The notes: generated by a model from the letters alone, not told the origin. Shown: positions 53,105-62,964, numbered from the stretch's first letter. The stretch is 64,000 bases of DNA from Elusimicrobia bacterium RIFCSPLOWO2_02_FULL_39_32 (GCA_001800135.1 MGUU01000014.1:62001-126000), one strand, 5' to 3'. Numbers and translations are program-made.

Positions 53105-55673
53105 CCAAACCCTAGCCTCCTCCCTAAAAGAAAATAATAAAGAAAATCCTACTCCTTTGATGGCTCAATATGAAAAAATTAAAAATAGCCATCCTGAGGA
53201 GATCGTTCTTTTCCGTTTAGGCGACTTCTATGAAATGTTTGGGGAGGACGCAAAAAAAGCAGCTCCCATCCTAGAAGTTGTTTTAACCCAACGCCAAGGC
53301 AACCCCATGTGTGGCATCCCCTACCATGCTCTAAATCGTTATCTTTCTAAACTCCTTAAATCCGGCTTAAGGGTTGCGATTGCGGAACAACTAGAAGATC
53401 CCTCTCAAGTAAAAGGCATTGTAAAAAGAGATATTGTGCGGGTTATTTCCAGCGGCACCATCATTGAAGAAAATCTTCTGGAAGAAAAAACAAATAATTT
53501 TCTTCTAGCTCTCTCTTTAGGATCTAAAACTTCTAAAGTTGGCCTGGCTGGTTTAGATATTTCTACAGGAGAGTGGACCATAAAAGAGATTGAAACTGAT
53601 GAGGATGATGCTAAAATTTTAAATGAAATCAGCTTGATAAACCCAGCTGAAATCTTAATCCATGCGGAAACCAAAGATCGTTTTCCAAATATAGAAAGAA
53701 TTCCTATTCAATTTTTTGATCCTCAAGAATTAAATTTAAATGAGCTAGATTTAGATCTTAAGAAAAAATTAGAAACCTTGAAAATTTTCCCAGAAGTTTT
53801 TTGCGCGGTTCAAATGGCGATCGGCTATACACAAAAAATGAACCCAGCTTTTTTAAAAAATCTGCAAACGCCTGCTTTAAGCCCAAACCAAGAGAACATG
53901 ACTCTGGATAAAGAAACCATTGAAAATCTTGAAATCTTAAAAAATCGAGATGACGGCACAAGCAAAAAAACTCTTTTAGAATTTCTGGATCAGACTTTAA
54001 CAGCCATGGGCGGGCGTCTCCTTAAAAACTGGCTTCTTGCCCCATTAATAAAATTAGAAAAAATCCAGTCTAGGATAGAAGTTGTGGATTTTTTTAAACA
54101 AGAACTTAATTTAAGAAAAAAGGCAAGAGAAACTCTTAAAGGATGCTCTGACCTTGAAAGGTTAATGGTAAGAGTCAGCTCTAAATCTGTGGGTCCCAGA
54201 GATCTTTTGGGCTTAAAATTTTCTCTTCTAAAAATAGAGAAACTAAAAAAATTAGCGCTATACCATTCATCTGCAAATGAAGAAAAGATTTGGCTGCAAA
54301 ATTTAGAAAATAAAGAAAAAGAAGAGCCTCATATTTCCTCCTTTAAAAACGAGAACTCTTCCCTTAAACTACCAAAAGAGATTGAAACCATCCTGAATGA
54401 AATGGAAGATGAATCTGATCTTATCTCTTTGCTGCAAAATGCTTTAGAGGACGATCCTCCTATCCAGTTAGAGCAAGGGGGAGCGATCCGCAATGGTTAC
54501 AATTCCCATTTGGATGAAAAACGAGCTGCTGCAAATGAAGGAAAGATTTGGCTGCAAAATTTAGAAAGTAAAGAAAAAGAAGCTACTCATATTTCCACAT
54601 TAAAGGTAGGCTATACCTCAATCTTTGGATATTATCTGGAGGTGACTAAATCTCATCTTAGCAAAGTGCCCCAACACTGGCACAGGAAACAGACTTTAAT
54701 TAATACAGAAAGATTTATAAATGAGGAGTTAAAAAGTTTAGAAGAAAAAATTTTAGGCGCTGAAGAACAGGCTTTCAGAATTGAAAAAAAACTTTTTCAA
54801 GAACTGATCCTGGCTGTAGAAGTTCGCTATCGTCAAATTCAAAAAAGCGCTAAAAGCATTGCAAAACTGGACTGCTTTCTTTCCTTAGCTGAGGTCGCTG
54901 ATCTCAAAGCTCTTGCTAAACCCCAAGTGGAAGAATCTGACGAACTTCTCATTAAAGATGGCTGGCATCCAATTGTAAAAGAATCTCTTGCTGCAGGCGC
55001 TTTTGTTCCAAACGATACTTTTTTAAACTCTAAAGAGCATCAAATCATTATTCTAACCGGGCCAAACATGGCTGGAAAATCCACTTATCTTCGACAAAAT
55101 GCGCTCATTGCCTTAATGGCTCAAATCGGCTCTTTTGTGCCTGCAAAAGAGCTAAAACTTGGGGTGGTGGATCGTATCTTCACCCGCATTGGTTCTGGAG
55201 ACAAGCTGGCTCAGGGGGAATCTACCTTTATGGTTGAAATGAGAGAGACCTCAAAAATTTTAAAAGAGTCTTCAGAAAAAAGTTTAATTATCTTAGATGA
55301 GGTGGGCAGAGGCACCTCTACCTATGACGGCATCTCTATTGCCTGGGCAACCATAGAATATTTAAGTCAAAAAAAAGCTAAAGTCTTATTTGCAACTCAC
55401 TACTTTGAATTAACTAAACTTGCGTCTGAAATGGATCAAGTCAAAAACTACAATGTAGAAGCTAAAGAGTGGAAGGATACAGTTCTATTTTTACATAAAA
55501 TTGTGCCTGGACCGGCAGACCGATCTTACGGCATTCATGTAGCCCAGCTTGCGGGTCTGCCCAATGAAATAATCTTAAGGGCAAAAAAAATCTTAAATAA
55601 ATTGGAACAAGAGCGCATTTCTGTGTTATACTCTAACCAGAAGGAGTTAAACCAACCAGAGCTTTTCAAATGA
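53094..55673 (+). CDS. mutS: DNA mismatch repair ATPase MutS with internal duplication
   Basis: This 859-residue protein has the mismatch-binding domain with FYEMF (Phe wedge and Glu) in LGDFYEMFGEDA, the ATPase Walker A GPNMAGKST, and Walker B ILDEVGRGTST. It finds mismatches and recruits MutL. A stretch of 72 nt at 54271-54342 is about 90% identical to 54529-54600; the second copy is at the usual place before KVGYTSIFGYY, so the first is an extra insert in the lever region. Start ATG at 53094 overlaps the transglycosylase gene. Confidence 0.97.
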   Translation: MSLNQTLASSLKENNKENPTPLMAQYEKIKNSHPEEIVLFRLGDFYEMFGEDAKKAAPILEVVLTQRQGNPMCGIPYHALNRYLSKLLKSGLRVAIAEQLEDPSQVKGIVKRDIVRVISSGTIIEENLLEEKTNNFLLALSLGSKTSKVGLAGLDISTGEWTIKEIETDEDDAKILNEISLINPAEILIHAETKDRFPNIERIPIQFFDPQELNLNELDLDLKKKLETLKIFPEVFCAVQMAIGYTQKMNPAFLKNLQTPALSPNQENMTLDKETIENLEILKNRDDGTSKKTLLEFLDQTLTAMGGRLLKNWLLAPLIKLEKIQSRIEVVDFFKQELNLRKKARETLKGCSDLERLMVRVSSKSVGPRDLLGLKFSLLKIEKLKKLALYHSSANEEKIWLQNLENKEKEEPHISSFKNENSSLKLPKEIETILNEMEDESDLISLLQNALEDDPPIQLEQGGAIRNGYNSHLDEKRAAANEGKIWLQNLESKEKEATHISTLKVGYTSIFGYYLEVTKSHLSKVPQHWHRKQTLINTERFINEELKSLEEKILGAEEQAFRIEKKLFQELILAVEVRYRQIQKSAKSIAKLDCFLSLAEVADLKALAKPQVEESDELLIKDGWHPIVKESLAAGAFVPNDTFLNSKEHQIIILTGPNMAGKSTYLRQNALIALMAQIGSFVPAKELKLGVVDRIFTRIGSGDKLAQGESTFMVEMRETSKILKESSEKSLIILDEVGRGTSTYDGISIAWATIEYLSQKKAKVLFATHYFELTKLASEMDQVKNYNVEAKEWKDTVLFLHKIVPGPADRSYGIHVAQLAGLPNEIILRAKKILNKLEQERISVLYSNQKELNQPELFK
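54271..54342 (+). repeat. Extra copy of a 72-bp segment of mutS
   Basis: This segment encodes ANEEKIWLQNLENKEKE and matches 54529-54600 (ANEGKIWLQNLESKEKE) at about 65 of 72 bases, 258 nt (86 codons) apart and in frame. High DNA identity means the duplication is recent. Confidence 0.85.
54529..54600 (+). repeat. Original copy of the duplicated mutS segment
   Basis: This copy lies just ahead of LKVGYTSIFGYYLEV, the position at which canonical MutS has a similar acidic/basic helix (LEARERE-type). It is therefore probably the ancestral copy, with 54271-54342 as the added one. Confidence 0.85.
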
Positions 55674-56179
55674 TTGAAGAACGCAGAAAAGATATCCGAT
55701 TCCCTGTAATGCGCAATGTTGGGGAACCCATTGTTCTCAAGGTTGCGATTGACCATAAAATTCTTTCTCTTCCCGGATTCATTTTAAATCTCTCTGCAGG
55801 CGGAATGAAAATCGTGACTCTGGGCAGTCAAGTGTCGCAATTAAAAGAAGGCATCCCCTTTGACCTGGATTTAAAAATTCCTAATCTTTCAACCCACCAT
55901 ATTGAAGGCAAAATCGTACGCATTAAAAAGGGTGACAAAGCTAAACTGCACCACTCCAATGATGAATGGTTCTTAGGTCTCCTCTTCACAAAAATTAAAT
56001 CTACCGTAGCGCACGAGATTAACCGCATGGCAGAAGATTGGAGCGTGTGTGAAACAAAAATCCAAATGTCTTTGCCGGATATCTGTTTTCGTGAATGCTC
56101 TTATTGGGACCTGTGTGAAAAAAACGTAAAACTTCCTGAAGAAAAAAATGCAAGGCAAAATAAAGCTGCTCAGCGATGA
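55670..56179 (+). CDS. PilZ-domain protein with C-terminal four-cysteine cluster
   Basis: This 169-residue protein has the cyclic-di-GMP motif RxxxR (Arg6, Arg10) and NxSxxG (Asn40-Gly45), so it should bind c-di-GMP. A C-terminal part carries C127, C139, C143 and C149, which could hold a metal or iron-sulfur centre. Its start overlaps mutS by 4 nt and its end overlaps mutL by 32 nt, an odd place for a signalling protein. Function unknown. Confidence 0.85.
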   Translation: MIEERRKDIRFPVMRNVGEPIVLKVAIDHKILSLPGFILNLSAGGMKIVTLGSQVSQLKEGIPFDLDLKIPNLSTHHIEGKIVRIKKGDKAKLHHSNDEWFLGLLFTKIKSTVAHEINRMAEDWSVCETKIQMSLPDICFRECSYWDLCEKNVKLPEEKNARQNKAAQR

Positions 56180-57908
56180 CTGCATACAAAAAATTGCGGC
56201 TGGCGAGGTCATAGAACGTCCCAGTAATGTTGTTAAAGAACTTCTGGAAAACTCAGCTGACGCAGGCAGTTCTACTATCTCTTTAGAAATTAAAGGCGCT
56301 GGAAAAGAGCTCATCCGCATTGCGGACAATGGTTGCGGCATCTTAAAAGAAGAAGTTCCATTAGCCCTTCAAAAACATAGCACATCTAAAATCCAGTCAT
56401 TAGAAGATCTTCAAACCTTAACTACTTTTGGCTTTAGAGGAGAAGCACTGCCTTGCATCGCCTCGATTTCTAAGATGGAACTTATCACCCGTTCTAAGGA
56501 AGAGAACTCTGGCAGCCAAACAACTCTTATAGGAGGGAAAATTGTCGCTCAAAAAGAATGCGGCAGGTCCGAGGGAACAACCATAGAAGTAAAAGAACTT
56601 TTTTTCAATACCCCAGCTCGCCTCAAATTTTTAAAATCTGACAGCACTGAAAAAAATAGGATGTTGCGCACTTTTGAAGAAAGCGCGTTAAGCCATCCAG
56701 AGATCGCTTATGAACTTAAAAACGAGAACTCCTCTAAAGAACTCCCGTCTCGCAAAGATTTAAAAGACCGAATCTTAGATTTGTGGGGGGAACATTTAAA
56801 AATAGAGGATTTAATCCCCTTAAATTTAACCCATCCCTTTATCCAAATTAAAGGCTGGATTTCAAACCCGCAAAGCCATAAACCTAGCAAATCTTATCAG
56901 ATTTTCTATATCAATAAACGACCAATTATTTCTCGCGCCTTAAATCATGCTCTCTATGAAGCTTATCGAGATTGTTTGCCTCAAGGCAGACATCCTGTGG
57001 GCATCATTTCTATAACCATGGATCCGTCACAAGTAGATTTTAATGTGCATCCTACAAAAAGGGAAGTAAGGTTCCGCAATGAATCCCAAATTTATGATCT
57101 TTTAATTAAAGAGATCCGCTTAAAACGAAGTTTAATTTCAACACCACCCTCTCTTTTTAAAAAAGAGTTGGAGTTGAACGATCTCCAAAGCTCATTCCAA
57201 ACAAATCAAAATCATTTTGAAAAGTTTGAAACTTTGTCTGGAAATCACCCCAACCTAAAAGAGTCCATTGGATCTTTAGAAAAATATAATTTTTCGCGCT
57301 CTGCCTCTGAAGCTGCCAAATCCACACTCTTAATTAAACAACCGGCAAAAGTTCTTGCTCAATTTCATTCCCTTTATATCTTAGCGGAACAAAATCATCA
57401 TCTTATTATTATAGACCAGCATGCTGCCGCAGAACGAATTTTATATGAAAAATTTAAGCAATGTTTATCTAAAGGACTTCCTGTGCCTACTCAAGCGCTT
57501 TTACTTCCCTTGCTTTGGAATGTCTCTTTGCCACAAGCTGAACTGGTTCGAGGCGCGCTAGTCTCCTTACGCAAATTAGGATTCTTTATTGAAGAATTTG
57601 GAGAAAAAACTTTTCGCATCCAAGAAGCTCCAGCCATGATCCCTGAATCAGAACTGCAAAAAAGCTTAGATGAAATTTTATCTTCTTTAGAAAAAGAGCT
57701 GGAGCCAAGCTATCCTGTGGAAGAAAAAATAATGCATGCTGCCTGCCGCTCTGCGATTAAAGCGAATGAAGCGCTTTCTCACCCAGAACTTTCCAAACTG
57801 CTTGAGGAGCTGGAACTCTGCAGCAACCCCCACACCTGCCCGCATGGAAGACCCATTACCCTCACTATTTCTAAACAGGAGCTGGATAAAAAATTCGGCA
57901 GGATCTAA
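56148..57908 (+). CDS. mutL: DNA mismatch repair protein MutL, endonuclease-type
   Basis: This 586-residue GHKL ATPase has the N-terminal motif ELLENSADAG, DNGCGI, and FGFRGEALPCIASIS. The C-terminal domain has DQHAAAERILYE, the metal-binding endonuclease motif DQHA-x2-E-x4-E, with ACRSAIKA and CPHGRP as further ligand blocks. It would nick DNA at mismatches in a MutH-free pathway. The start codon at 56148 overlaps the PilZ gene by 32 nt. Confidence 0.97.
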   Translation: MQGKIKLLSDDCIQKIAAGEVIERPSNVVKELLENSADAGSSTISLEIKGAGKELIRIADNGCGILKEEVPLALQKHSTSKIQSLEDLQTLTTFGFRGEALPCIASISKMELITRSKEENSGSQTTLIGGKIVAQKECGRSEGTTIEVKELFFNTPARLKFLKSDSTEKNRMLRTFEESALSHPEIAYELKNENSSKELPSRKDLKDRILDLWGEHLKIEDLIPLNLTHPFIQIKGWISNPQSHKPSKSYQIFYINKRPIISRALNHALYEAYRDCLPQGRHPVGIISITMDPSQVDFNVHPTKREVRFRNESQIYDLLIKEIRLKRSLISTPPSLFKKELELNDLQSSFQTNQNHFEKFETLSGNHPNLKESIGSLEKYNFSRSASEAAKSTLLIKQPAKVLAQFHSLYILAEQNHHLIIIDQHAAAERILYEKFKQCLSKGLPVPTQALLLPLLWNVSLPQAELVRGALVSLRKLGFFIEEFGEKTFRIQEAPAMIPESELQKSLDEILSSLEKELEPSYPVEEKIMHAACRSAIKANEALSHPELSKLLEELELCSNPHTCPHGRPITLTISKQELDKKFGRI

Positions 57909-57931
57909 CCCTTGAAGGGTTTAACCCTCCC

Positions 57932-58849
57932 ATGGAAAAAAATAAAAGAGATATATTTGTTATCTTAGGACCCACAGGCTCTGGCAAAAGCGCTTGCGCT
58001 CTGGAGCTGGCAAAAAAAATAGATGGGGAAATCGTGAATGGAGATTCACGACAAATTTATAAAATTCTTTCCTATGGCACTTGTAAACCAAAACAAGAGC
58101 AGCAAGCATCTGTTCCACACCACCTTTATGACTTTTTAGAGCCACATCATCCCTACAATGCAGGCAGGTACGCAAAAGACGCGGAAAAAATTATTTTAGA
58201 AATTTTAAAAAGAGAAAAAAATCCAATAGTGGTAGGAGGCACAGGCCTCTATATTTCAGCTCTTTTTGACGGGCTGGCAGAACTCCCTGAAAAAGATGAG
58301 TCTGTAAGAGCTTACTGGTTAAAAATTGCAAACGAACATGGAAAAGAAGCCCTCCACAACTGTTTAAAAAAAAAAGATCCAGAAGCTGCGGAAAAAATCC
58401 CATACCAAAACATACAAAGAACCTTAAGGGCCTTAGAAGTTTTTAGCCTTACTGGTAAAAAAATATCTTTTTTGCAAAAAACTGCTCCTAAAAAAAACTC
58501 CATCTTTAATCCTTTATTCTATGGGCTATGGTGGGAAAAACCAGTTTTAAAAGAAAGGCTGCTTAAACGCGCAAAAGAGATCCTGCCTGGCCTAATCCTA
58601 GAAACTGAATGGCTCATCCAGCATGGTTTTAAAGGACATGAGCCTGCTTTACAAAGCTTAGGCTATCAACAAACGATCCGTTACTTAAATAAAGAGATCG
58701 GCAAAGAGAATCTTCTAAATTCATTAGTTCTGGATACCCTCCACTATGCAAAAAGGCAAATCACTTATTTTAAACGGGATCATCGTATCCATTGGATCAA
58801 GATGGAAGAACCTTTTAACCCTAAGACCATTTTAGAGAAAATGCTATAA
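57932..58849 (+). CDS. miaA: tRNA dimethylallyltransferase MiaA
   Basis: This 305-residue enzyme has the Walker A motif GPTGSGKS, INGDSRQIY-type (VNGDSRQIYK) substrate loop, VVGGTGLYISAL and the C-terminal TIRYLNKE and YAKRQITYFKRD blocks. It transfers dimethylallyl to A37 of tRNAs, the substrate for MiaB encoded upstream. It lies 23 nt after mutL, with a short palindrome (CCCTTGAAGGG) between. Confidence 0.96.
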   Translation: MEKNKRDIFVILGPTGSGKSACALELAKKIDGEIVNGDSRQIYKILSYGTCKPKQEQQASVPHHLYDFLEPHHPYNAGRYAKDAEKIILEILKREKNPIVVGGTGLYISALFDGLAELPEKDESVRAYWLKIANEHGKEALHNCLKKKDPEAAEKIPYQNIQRTLRALEVFSLTGKKISFLQKTAPKKNSIFNPLFYGLWWEKPVLKERLLKRAKEILPGLILETEWLIQHGFKGHEPALQSLGYQQTIRYLNKEIGKENLLNSLVLDTLHYAKRQITYFKRDHRIHWIKMEEPFNPKTILEKML

Positions 58850-58864
58850 TAAAAAAAATTCTTC

Positions 58865-60148
58865 ATGGAAAAAGTTTTTCTTATCGGCATTCATTTAAAA
58901 TCACAAAATAAAAAATTGCGGGAATCCCTCCAATCGTTAGCAGAACTAGCCCGGCTTACAGAAACTGCCGGTGGAACGGTCGTGGGACAAATGATGCTTT
59001 CCTTACCTAAAGTTCATGCCTCAACTTTTATTGGCAGTGGCAAGGTCAGTGAACTTGCCCAACTTTCTCAAAAAAAAGAATTTGCAACCCTTATTTTTGA
59101 TGAGGAATTAAAACCAGCGCAGCAAAAAAACCTTTCAGATTTAATCCCTGTAAAAATTCTAGACAGAACACGCCTTATCTTAGATATCTTTGCTAAAAGA
59201 GCGCGCACCAAAGAAGGCATCCTGCAGGTAGAGCTTGCCCAGCTCTCCTATCATTTACCCAGGATCACTGAAAGATATGGACGATTTGAACAACAAGTAG
59301 GAGGCATTGGCACTAGAGGCCCTGGAGAAAGAAAATTAGAGGTAGAGGCCCGTGTGATTCGGGATAAAATGGCGGCATTAAAAAAAGAATTGGAAAGGGT
59401 TAAACTGCATCGTGAGGTTGCCAGACAAAGAAGAGAAAGCGTGCCTTTTCCTATTGTAGCCCTGGTAGGCTATACCAATGCGGGAAAATCTACATTGCTC
59501 AATAAGCTGGTAGAAAGTGTTGGATCCCCTAAAGAAGCGATTTATGCGGACAATAAACTTTTTGCAACGTTAGATCCAACCACTCGCCGCATAAAACTAC
59601 CTAGCGGGCGTTGGGCTCTTTTTACAGACACAGTGGGTTTTATTAAAAAACTTCCGCACCATTTAATCGCGGCTTTTCGCTCTACTTTAGAAGAAGCCTT
59701 GAGCGCAGACATCCTCATTCATCTGGAGGATGCGAGCGATCCGGAAAAAAAGGAACATTCAAAAGTAGTTTTAGAAACTTTAAAAAGTTTACAGCCTGAA
59801 AATAAAACGCTCTTAGAAAAAATGATAGTGGTTTATAACAAAATAGATCGGATAAAAGGAGAGGAAAAAAGAATCTTGCTTGAAAATGGTCAAGAAATTT
59901 GGAATGCTATTCCTATTAGCGCTTTGCAAGGAGAAGGGATTCAAAAACTTCTTTTGGCTGTGGAAGATAAACTCTCTTTAAATCTATTTGAAACTGATCT
60001 TTATCTGCCATTTAAAAAATTCAGCCTACTCCCTTCTTTGTATAGATTGGGGAAAGTAGAAAGCGTCAGACATCAAAAAAAAGGGATCCATTTGCATTTA
60101 AAATTAGAAAAATCTCATCTTCATAAGCTTCAACAACTGCTTGGCTAA
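58865..60148 (+). CDS. hflX: Ribosome-associated GTPase HflX
   Basis: This 427-residue GTPase has the HflX N-terminal domain with GSGKVSEL, the GPGERKLE linker, then the G1 motif GYTNAGKST, the G3 motif DTVGFI and NKID as G4. HflX splits stalled ribosomes under stress. The start is 15 nt after miaA. A C-terminal domain of about 80 residues completes a normal length. Confidence 0.95.
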   Translation: MEKVFLIGIHLKSQNKKLRESLQSLAELARLTETAGGTVVGQMMLSLPKVHASTFIGSGKVSELAQLSQKKEFATLIFDEELKPAQQKNLSDLIPVKILDRTRLILDIFAKRARTKEGILQVELAQLSYHLPRITERYGRFEQQVGGIGTRGPGERKLEVEARVIRDKMAALKKELERVKLHREVARQRRESVPFPIVALVGYTNAGKSTLLNKLVESVGSPKEAIYADNKLFATLDPTTRRIKLPSGRWALFTDTVGFIKKLPHHLIAAFRSTLEEALSADILIHLEDASDPEKKEHSKVVLETLKSLQPENKTLLEKMIVVYNKIDRIKGEEKRILLENGQEIWNAIPISALQGEGIQKLLLAVEDKLSLNLFETDLYLPFKKFSLLPSLYRLGKVESVRHQKKGIHLHLKLEKSHLHKLQQLLG

Positions 60149-60160
60149 AAAAATAATGGC

Positions 60161-60700
60161 ATGACTCTAGCGAACCGAATTACCATCCTGCGCATTGTTT
60201 TAATCCCAATTTTTGTGGTGCTTTATTTGCAAAAAAGCAAATTCCCTGTATTGGAAAATTGGACTTTAGCTGTTTTTTCTTTTGCTATTCTAACGGATTG
60301 GCTGGATGGAATTGCAGCCAGAACAAAAAAACAAAAAACTCAGCTGGGAAGTTTTCTAGACCCTTTGGCGGATAAACTGCTGCTTACCGCCACTTTTATT
60401 TTATTGGTTTATAGCGGAAAAATTGATCTTTGGGTTTTTGTAACTATTTTTTCCAGAGATTTATTGATTGTTCTTGGTTGGGTGATTATTTACATTCTAA
60501 CCTCTTCATCTGAAATCGCTCCGCGCATGTTGGGAAAAATTTCCACTGGATTACAGATGGTCTCTAGCATCATGCTTTTATTTCCTTTGCCAGAGCAATT
60601 TGCCAGTTGGACAGTTCGGGCCATGGTTAGTTTTACAGTTATTTCCGCAATTGACTATATCTGGGTTGGCTCTAAACGGCTGGATCTTATCCCTAAATGA
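60161..60700 (+). CDS. pgsA: CDP-diacylglycerol-glycerol-3-phosphate 3-phosphatidyltransferase
   Basis: This 179-residue integral membrane protein has the CDP-alcohol phosphotransferase motif D-G-x2-A-R-x8-G-x3-D-x3-D: DWLDGIAARTKKQKTQLGSFLDPLADK. It makes phosphatidylglycerophosphate. Four to five helices are visible. It overlaps plsY by 4 nt. Confidence 0.95.
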   Translation: MTLANRITILRIVLIPIFVVLYLQKSKFPVLENWTLAVFSFAILTDWLDGIAARTKKQKTQLGSFLDPLADKLLLTATFILLVYSGKIDLWVFVTIFSRDLLIVLGWVIIYILTSSSEIAPRMLGKISTGLQMVSSIMLLFPLPEQFASWTVRAMVSFTVISAIDYIWVGSKRLDLIPK

Positions 60701-61296
60701 AAACTTTTCCCTTTTGGATTTTTTTTAGTTATCTTTGCGGAGCCATACCCACAGCTTATTTGATGGGAAAATTTCTTAAAGGAATTGACATCAGGCAGCA
60801 TGGTTCCGGCAATCCGGGCGCAACCAATGTGTTTAGAGTGGTTGGAAAAACTGCTGGAATTATTACGCTTTTAGTGGATGGCTTAAAAGGTTTTTTACCA
60901 GTGGCTCTTGCCTTAAAATTTTTTCCGGAAAACCTTGCTTTTGTCATTGGCATAGGTTTAGCAGCCATTCTAGGTCACAATTGGACGATCTTTTTAAAAT
61001 TTAAAGGGGGGAAAGGGGTAGCGACCTCTTGCGGCGTATTTCTGGCTCTCCTTCCCATCCCAACCCTTATCTCCCTGATTTTTTTCACTTTAGGGTTACT
61101 TTTGACCGGCCATGTTTCTTTAGGTTCCATGTTTGGAGCCTTTAGCCTTGTGATGAGTTCCTGGATCCTAGATTACCCAAAAATTTTAACTTTTTTTTCT
61201 CTATTTTGCTCTCTTTTAATTTTCTATTTGCACAAAAAAAATATCCAAAGAATCATCCAAGGCCAAGAGCCAAAAATATCTATATTCCATGACTAA
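60697..61296 (+). CDS. plsY: Glycerol-3-phosphate acyltransferase PlsY
   Basis: This 199-residue membrane protein has the GSGNPGATNVFR signature and KGGKGVATS, two of the PlsY motifs that bind glycerol 3-phosphate and acyl phosphate. It starts phospholipid synthesis and uses acyl phosphate made by PlsX (not in the window). It overlaps gpsA by 8 nt, consistent with a lipid-synthesis operon. Confidence 0.96.
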   Translation: MKTFPFWIFFSYLCGAIPTAYLMGKFLKGIDIRQHGSGNPGATNVFRVVGKTAGIITLLVDGLKGFLPVALALKFFPENLAFVIGIGLAAILGHNWTIFLKFKGGKGVATSCGVFLALLPIPTLISLIFFTLGLLLTGHVSLGSMFGAFSLVMSSWILDYPKILTFFSLFCSLLIFYLHKKNIQRIIQGQEPKISIFHD

Positions 61297-62320
61297 AACA
61301 AATCCTAAAATCTGCGTATTAGGAGGCGGGTCCTGGGGAGCTACCATCGCCTCGCACCTGGCTAAAAAGGAATATTCTGTTCATCTCTGGGAATTTATGG
61401 ATTCGCAAGTAGAGGAGATGAAAAAAAATAGGACGCTCCCTTTTCTTAAACAACTTCAAATACCTCAGTCGCTTTTTATTAGTTCAAACATGGAGGAAGC
61501 TTTGCAAGGAACTTCCATCATCTTCTCTGTGGTTCCTTCCCAGTTTGTCCGTTCCACCTGGAAAAAAGCTAAACCTTTTATATCAGAGTTAGAGCTGGTG
61601 GCCAGCTTTTCTAAAGGAATTGAAAGCGATACATTAAAAAGAATGTCTGAAGTAATTGTAGAAGAATGCCCCATGGCCTCTGAAAAAATCGCAGCGGTCT
61701 CTGGGCCAAGCCACGCGGAAGAGGTAGCGGTTAGCATTCCCACTGCAATTGTAGCTGCTTCCAAACATAAAGCTATTGCTGAAAGTACGCAGAATCTTTT
61801 ATCCACTTCTAATTTAAGAATTTATACGAATCCGGATGTGATTGGAATTGAGCTTTCCGGAGCTTTAAAAAATATCTTTGCGATCGCTTGCGGAGCTTGC
61901 GATGGACTTCATCTAGGGGACAACACCAAATCTGCCTTGATTACCCGGGGTTTAAATGAAATGTCTAAATTGGGGGAAAAAATGGGAGCCAAAGAAACTA
62001 CTTTTTTTGGCTTGGCTGGAATGGGAGATTTGGTTGTGACCTGTCTTTCCCAGCATTCCCGCAATCGTCTCTTAGGAGAAAAAATTGGGATTGGCAAATC
62101 AGTTAAAGAGGCTTTAAAAGAAATGACCATGGTGGCAGAAGGTTACCCAACAACAAAATCCGCGTACCAGCTGGTAAAAAAATATAATTCAGATTGTCCC
62201 ATTATCATGGAAATCTACCATGTTCTTTATGAAGGTAAAAATATTAAAGACTCCATGCATGATCTTCTGGCAAGACCAGCGCATGGGGAAATAGAAAACA
62301 TGCAGTGGAACCTGCAATGA
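61289..62320 (+). CDS. gpsA: NAD(P)-dependent glycerol-3-phosphate dehydrogenase
   Basis: This 343-residue enzyme has the N-terminal nucleotide motif LGGGSWGATIA, KGIE and the catalytic-domain blocks GPSHAEEV, LSGALKNIFAIACG and GLAGMGDLVVTC. It makes glycerol 3-phosphate, the substrate of PlsY and PgsA encoded just upstream. Its stop overlaps the HU-like start by an ATGA. Confidence 0.96.
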   Translation: MTKTNPKICVLGGGSWGATIASHLAKKEYSVHLWEFMDSQVEEMKKNRTLPFLKQLQIPQSLFISSNMEEALQGTSIIFSVVPSQFVRSTWKKAKPFISELELVASFSKGIESDTLKRMSEVIVEECPMASEKIAAVSGPSHAEEVAVSIPTAIVAASKHKAIAESTQNLLSTSNLRIYTNPDVIGIELSGALKNIFAIACGACDGLHLGDNTKSALITRGLNEMSKLGEKMGAKETTFFGLAGMGDLVVTCLSQHSRNRLLGEKIGIGKSVKEALKEMTMVAEGYPTTKSAYQLVKKYNSDCPIIMEIYHVLYEGKNIKDSMHDLLARPAHGEIENMQWNLQ

Positions 62321-62577
62321 AAAAACAAGATTTTATTAGAGAACTAACCTCTGTGTTAGGTCAAAGAAAAGATGCGGAAATCGCAGTTACAAAATTCCTA
62401 AAATCAATTAGGGACTCCCTAAAAAAGGGAGACAAAGTGGTCTTGACTGGGATCGGAAGTCTTTATCCAAAACTGCGCAAAGCGCAAAAAAGACACAATC
62501 CAAAAACCATGCAGCCCGTGGAAGTTCCTCCAAAAAGAGCCGTGAGATTCGTTGCATCGGAAGAATTATTTCATTGA
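62317..62577 (+). CDS. HU/IHF-type DNA-binding protein
   Basis: This 86-residue protein has KKQDFIRELTSVLG at the start, GDKVVLTGIGSLYPKLRKAQKRHNP in the middle (the beta-arm with the Pro-containing DNA-intercalating tip) and VPPKRAVRFVASEEL at the end. It binds DNA as a dimer. The ATG at 62317 within the gpsA stop is the most fitting start. HU and IHF cannot be separated. Confidence 0.88.
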   Translation: MKKQDFIRELTSVLGQRKDAEIAVTKFLKSIRDSLKKGDKVVLTGIGSLYPKLRKAQKRHNPKTMQPVEVPPKRAVRFVASEELFH

Positions 62578-62610
62578 CTTTTAGCTCTGCTTTTGATTCA
62601 ATAATCGCCC

Positions 62611-62958
62611 ATGAATCTCCCGGAAAAAGAGTATTTTTCTATTGGAGAGGCAAGCGACATTACCAAAGTGCCCTCATATGTTTTGCGCTATTGGGAAAAT
62701 GAATTTAAAATCTTACGGCCTTCCCGAAGGGATTCTGGCCATAGGAAATATAACCATAAAGACATAGAAAATATTTTAAAAGTTAAAGAACTGCTGCAGG
62801 CTAAAGGATTTACCATTTCCGGCGCAAAAAAATTTTTAATTCAGGAAAATAGAAAGAACCCTGAGCAGATAAAAATGGAACTAACAGATAACGGAGCTGC
62901 TCTGGAACTTTTAAAAGAAACCAAGACGATTTTAGAAGATTTAATAAAAATTCTTTGA
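62611..62958 (+). CDS. MerR-family transcriptional regulator
   Basis: This 115-residue protein has a winged helix at its N-terminus (YFSIGEASDITKVPSYVLRYWENEF ... RDSGHRKYNHKDIENI), typical of MerR, and a short coiled-coil helix after it. No effector domain is present, so it may respond to nothing or pair with a partner. This small form often sits next to HU-like genes in candidate phyla. Its stop is 6 nt before tRNA-Pro. Confidence 0.9.
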   Translation: MNLPEKEYFSIGEASDITKVPSYVLRYWENEFKILRPSRRDSGHRKYNHKDIENILKVKELLQAKGFTISGAKKFLIQENRKNPEQIKMELTDNGAALELLKETKTILEDLIKIL

Positions 62959-62964
62959 TCCATG

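Noticed and set aside
55973-56341. Open frame of 122 codons on the minus strand over PilZ and mutL
   Set aside because: It overlaps two clear genes and has no motif; a shadow.
57905-57925. Palindrome CCCTTGAAGGG between mutL and miaA as a terminator
   Set aside because: The stem is short, the loop is one base and no T-tract follows; miaA would need read-through.
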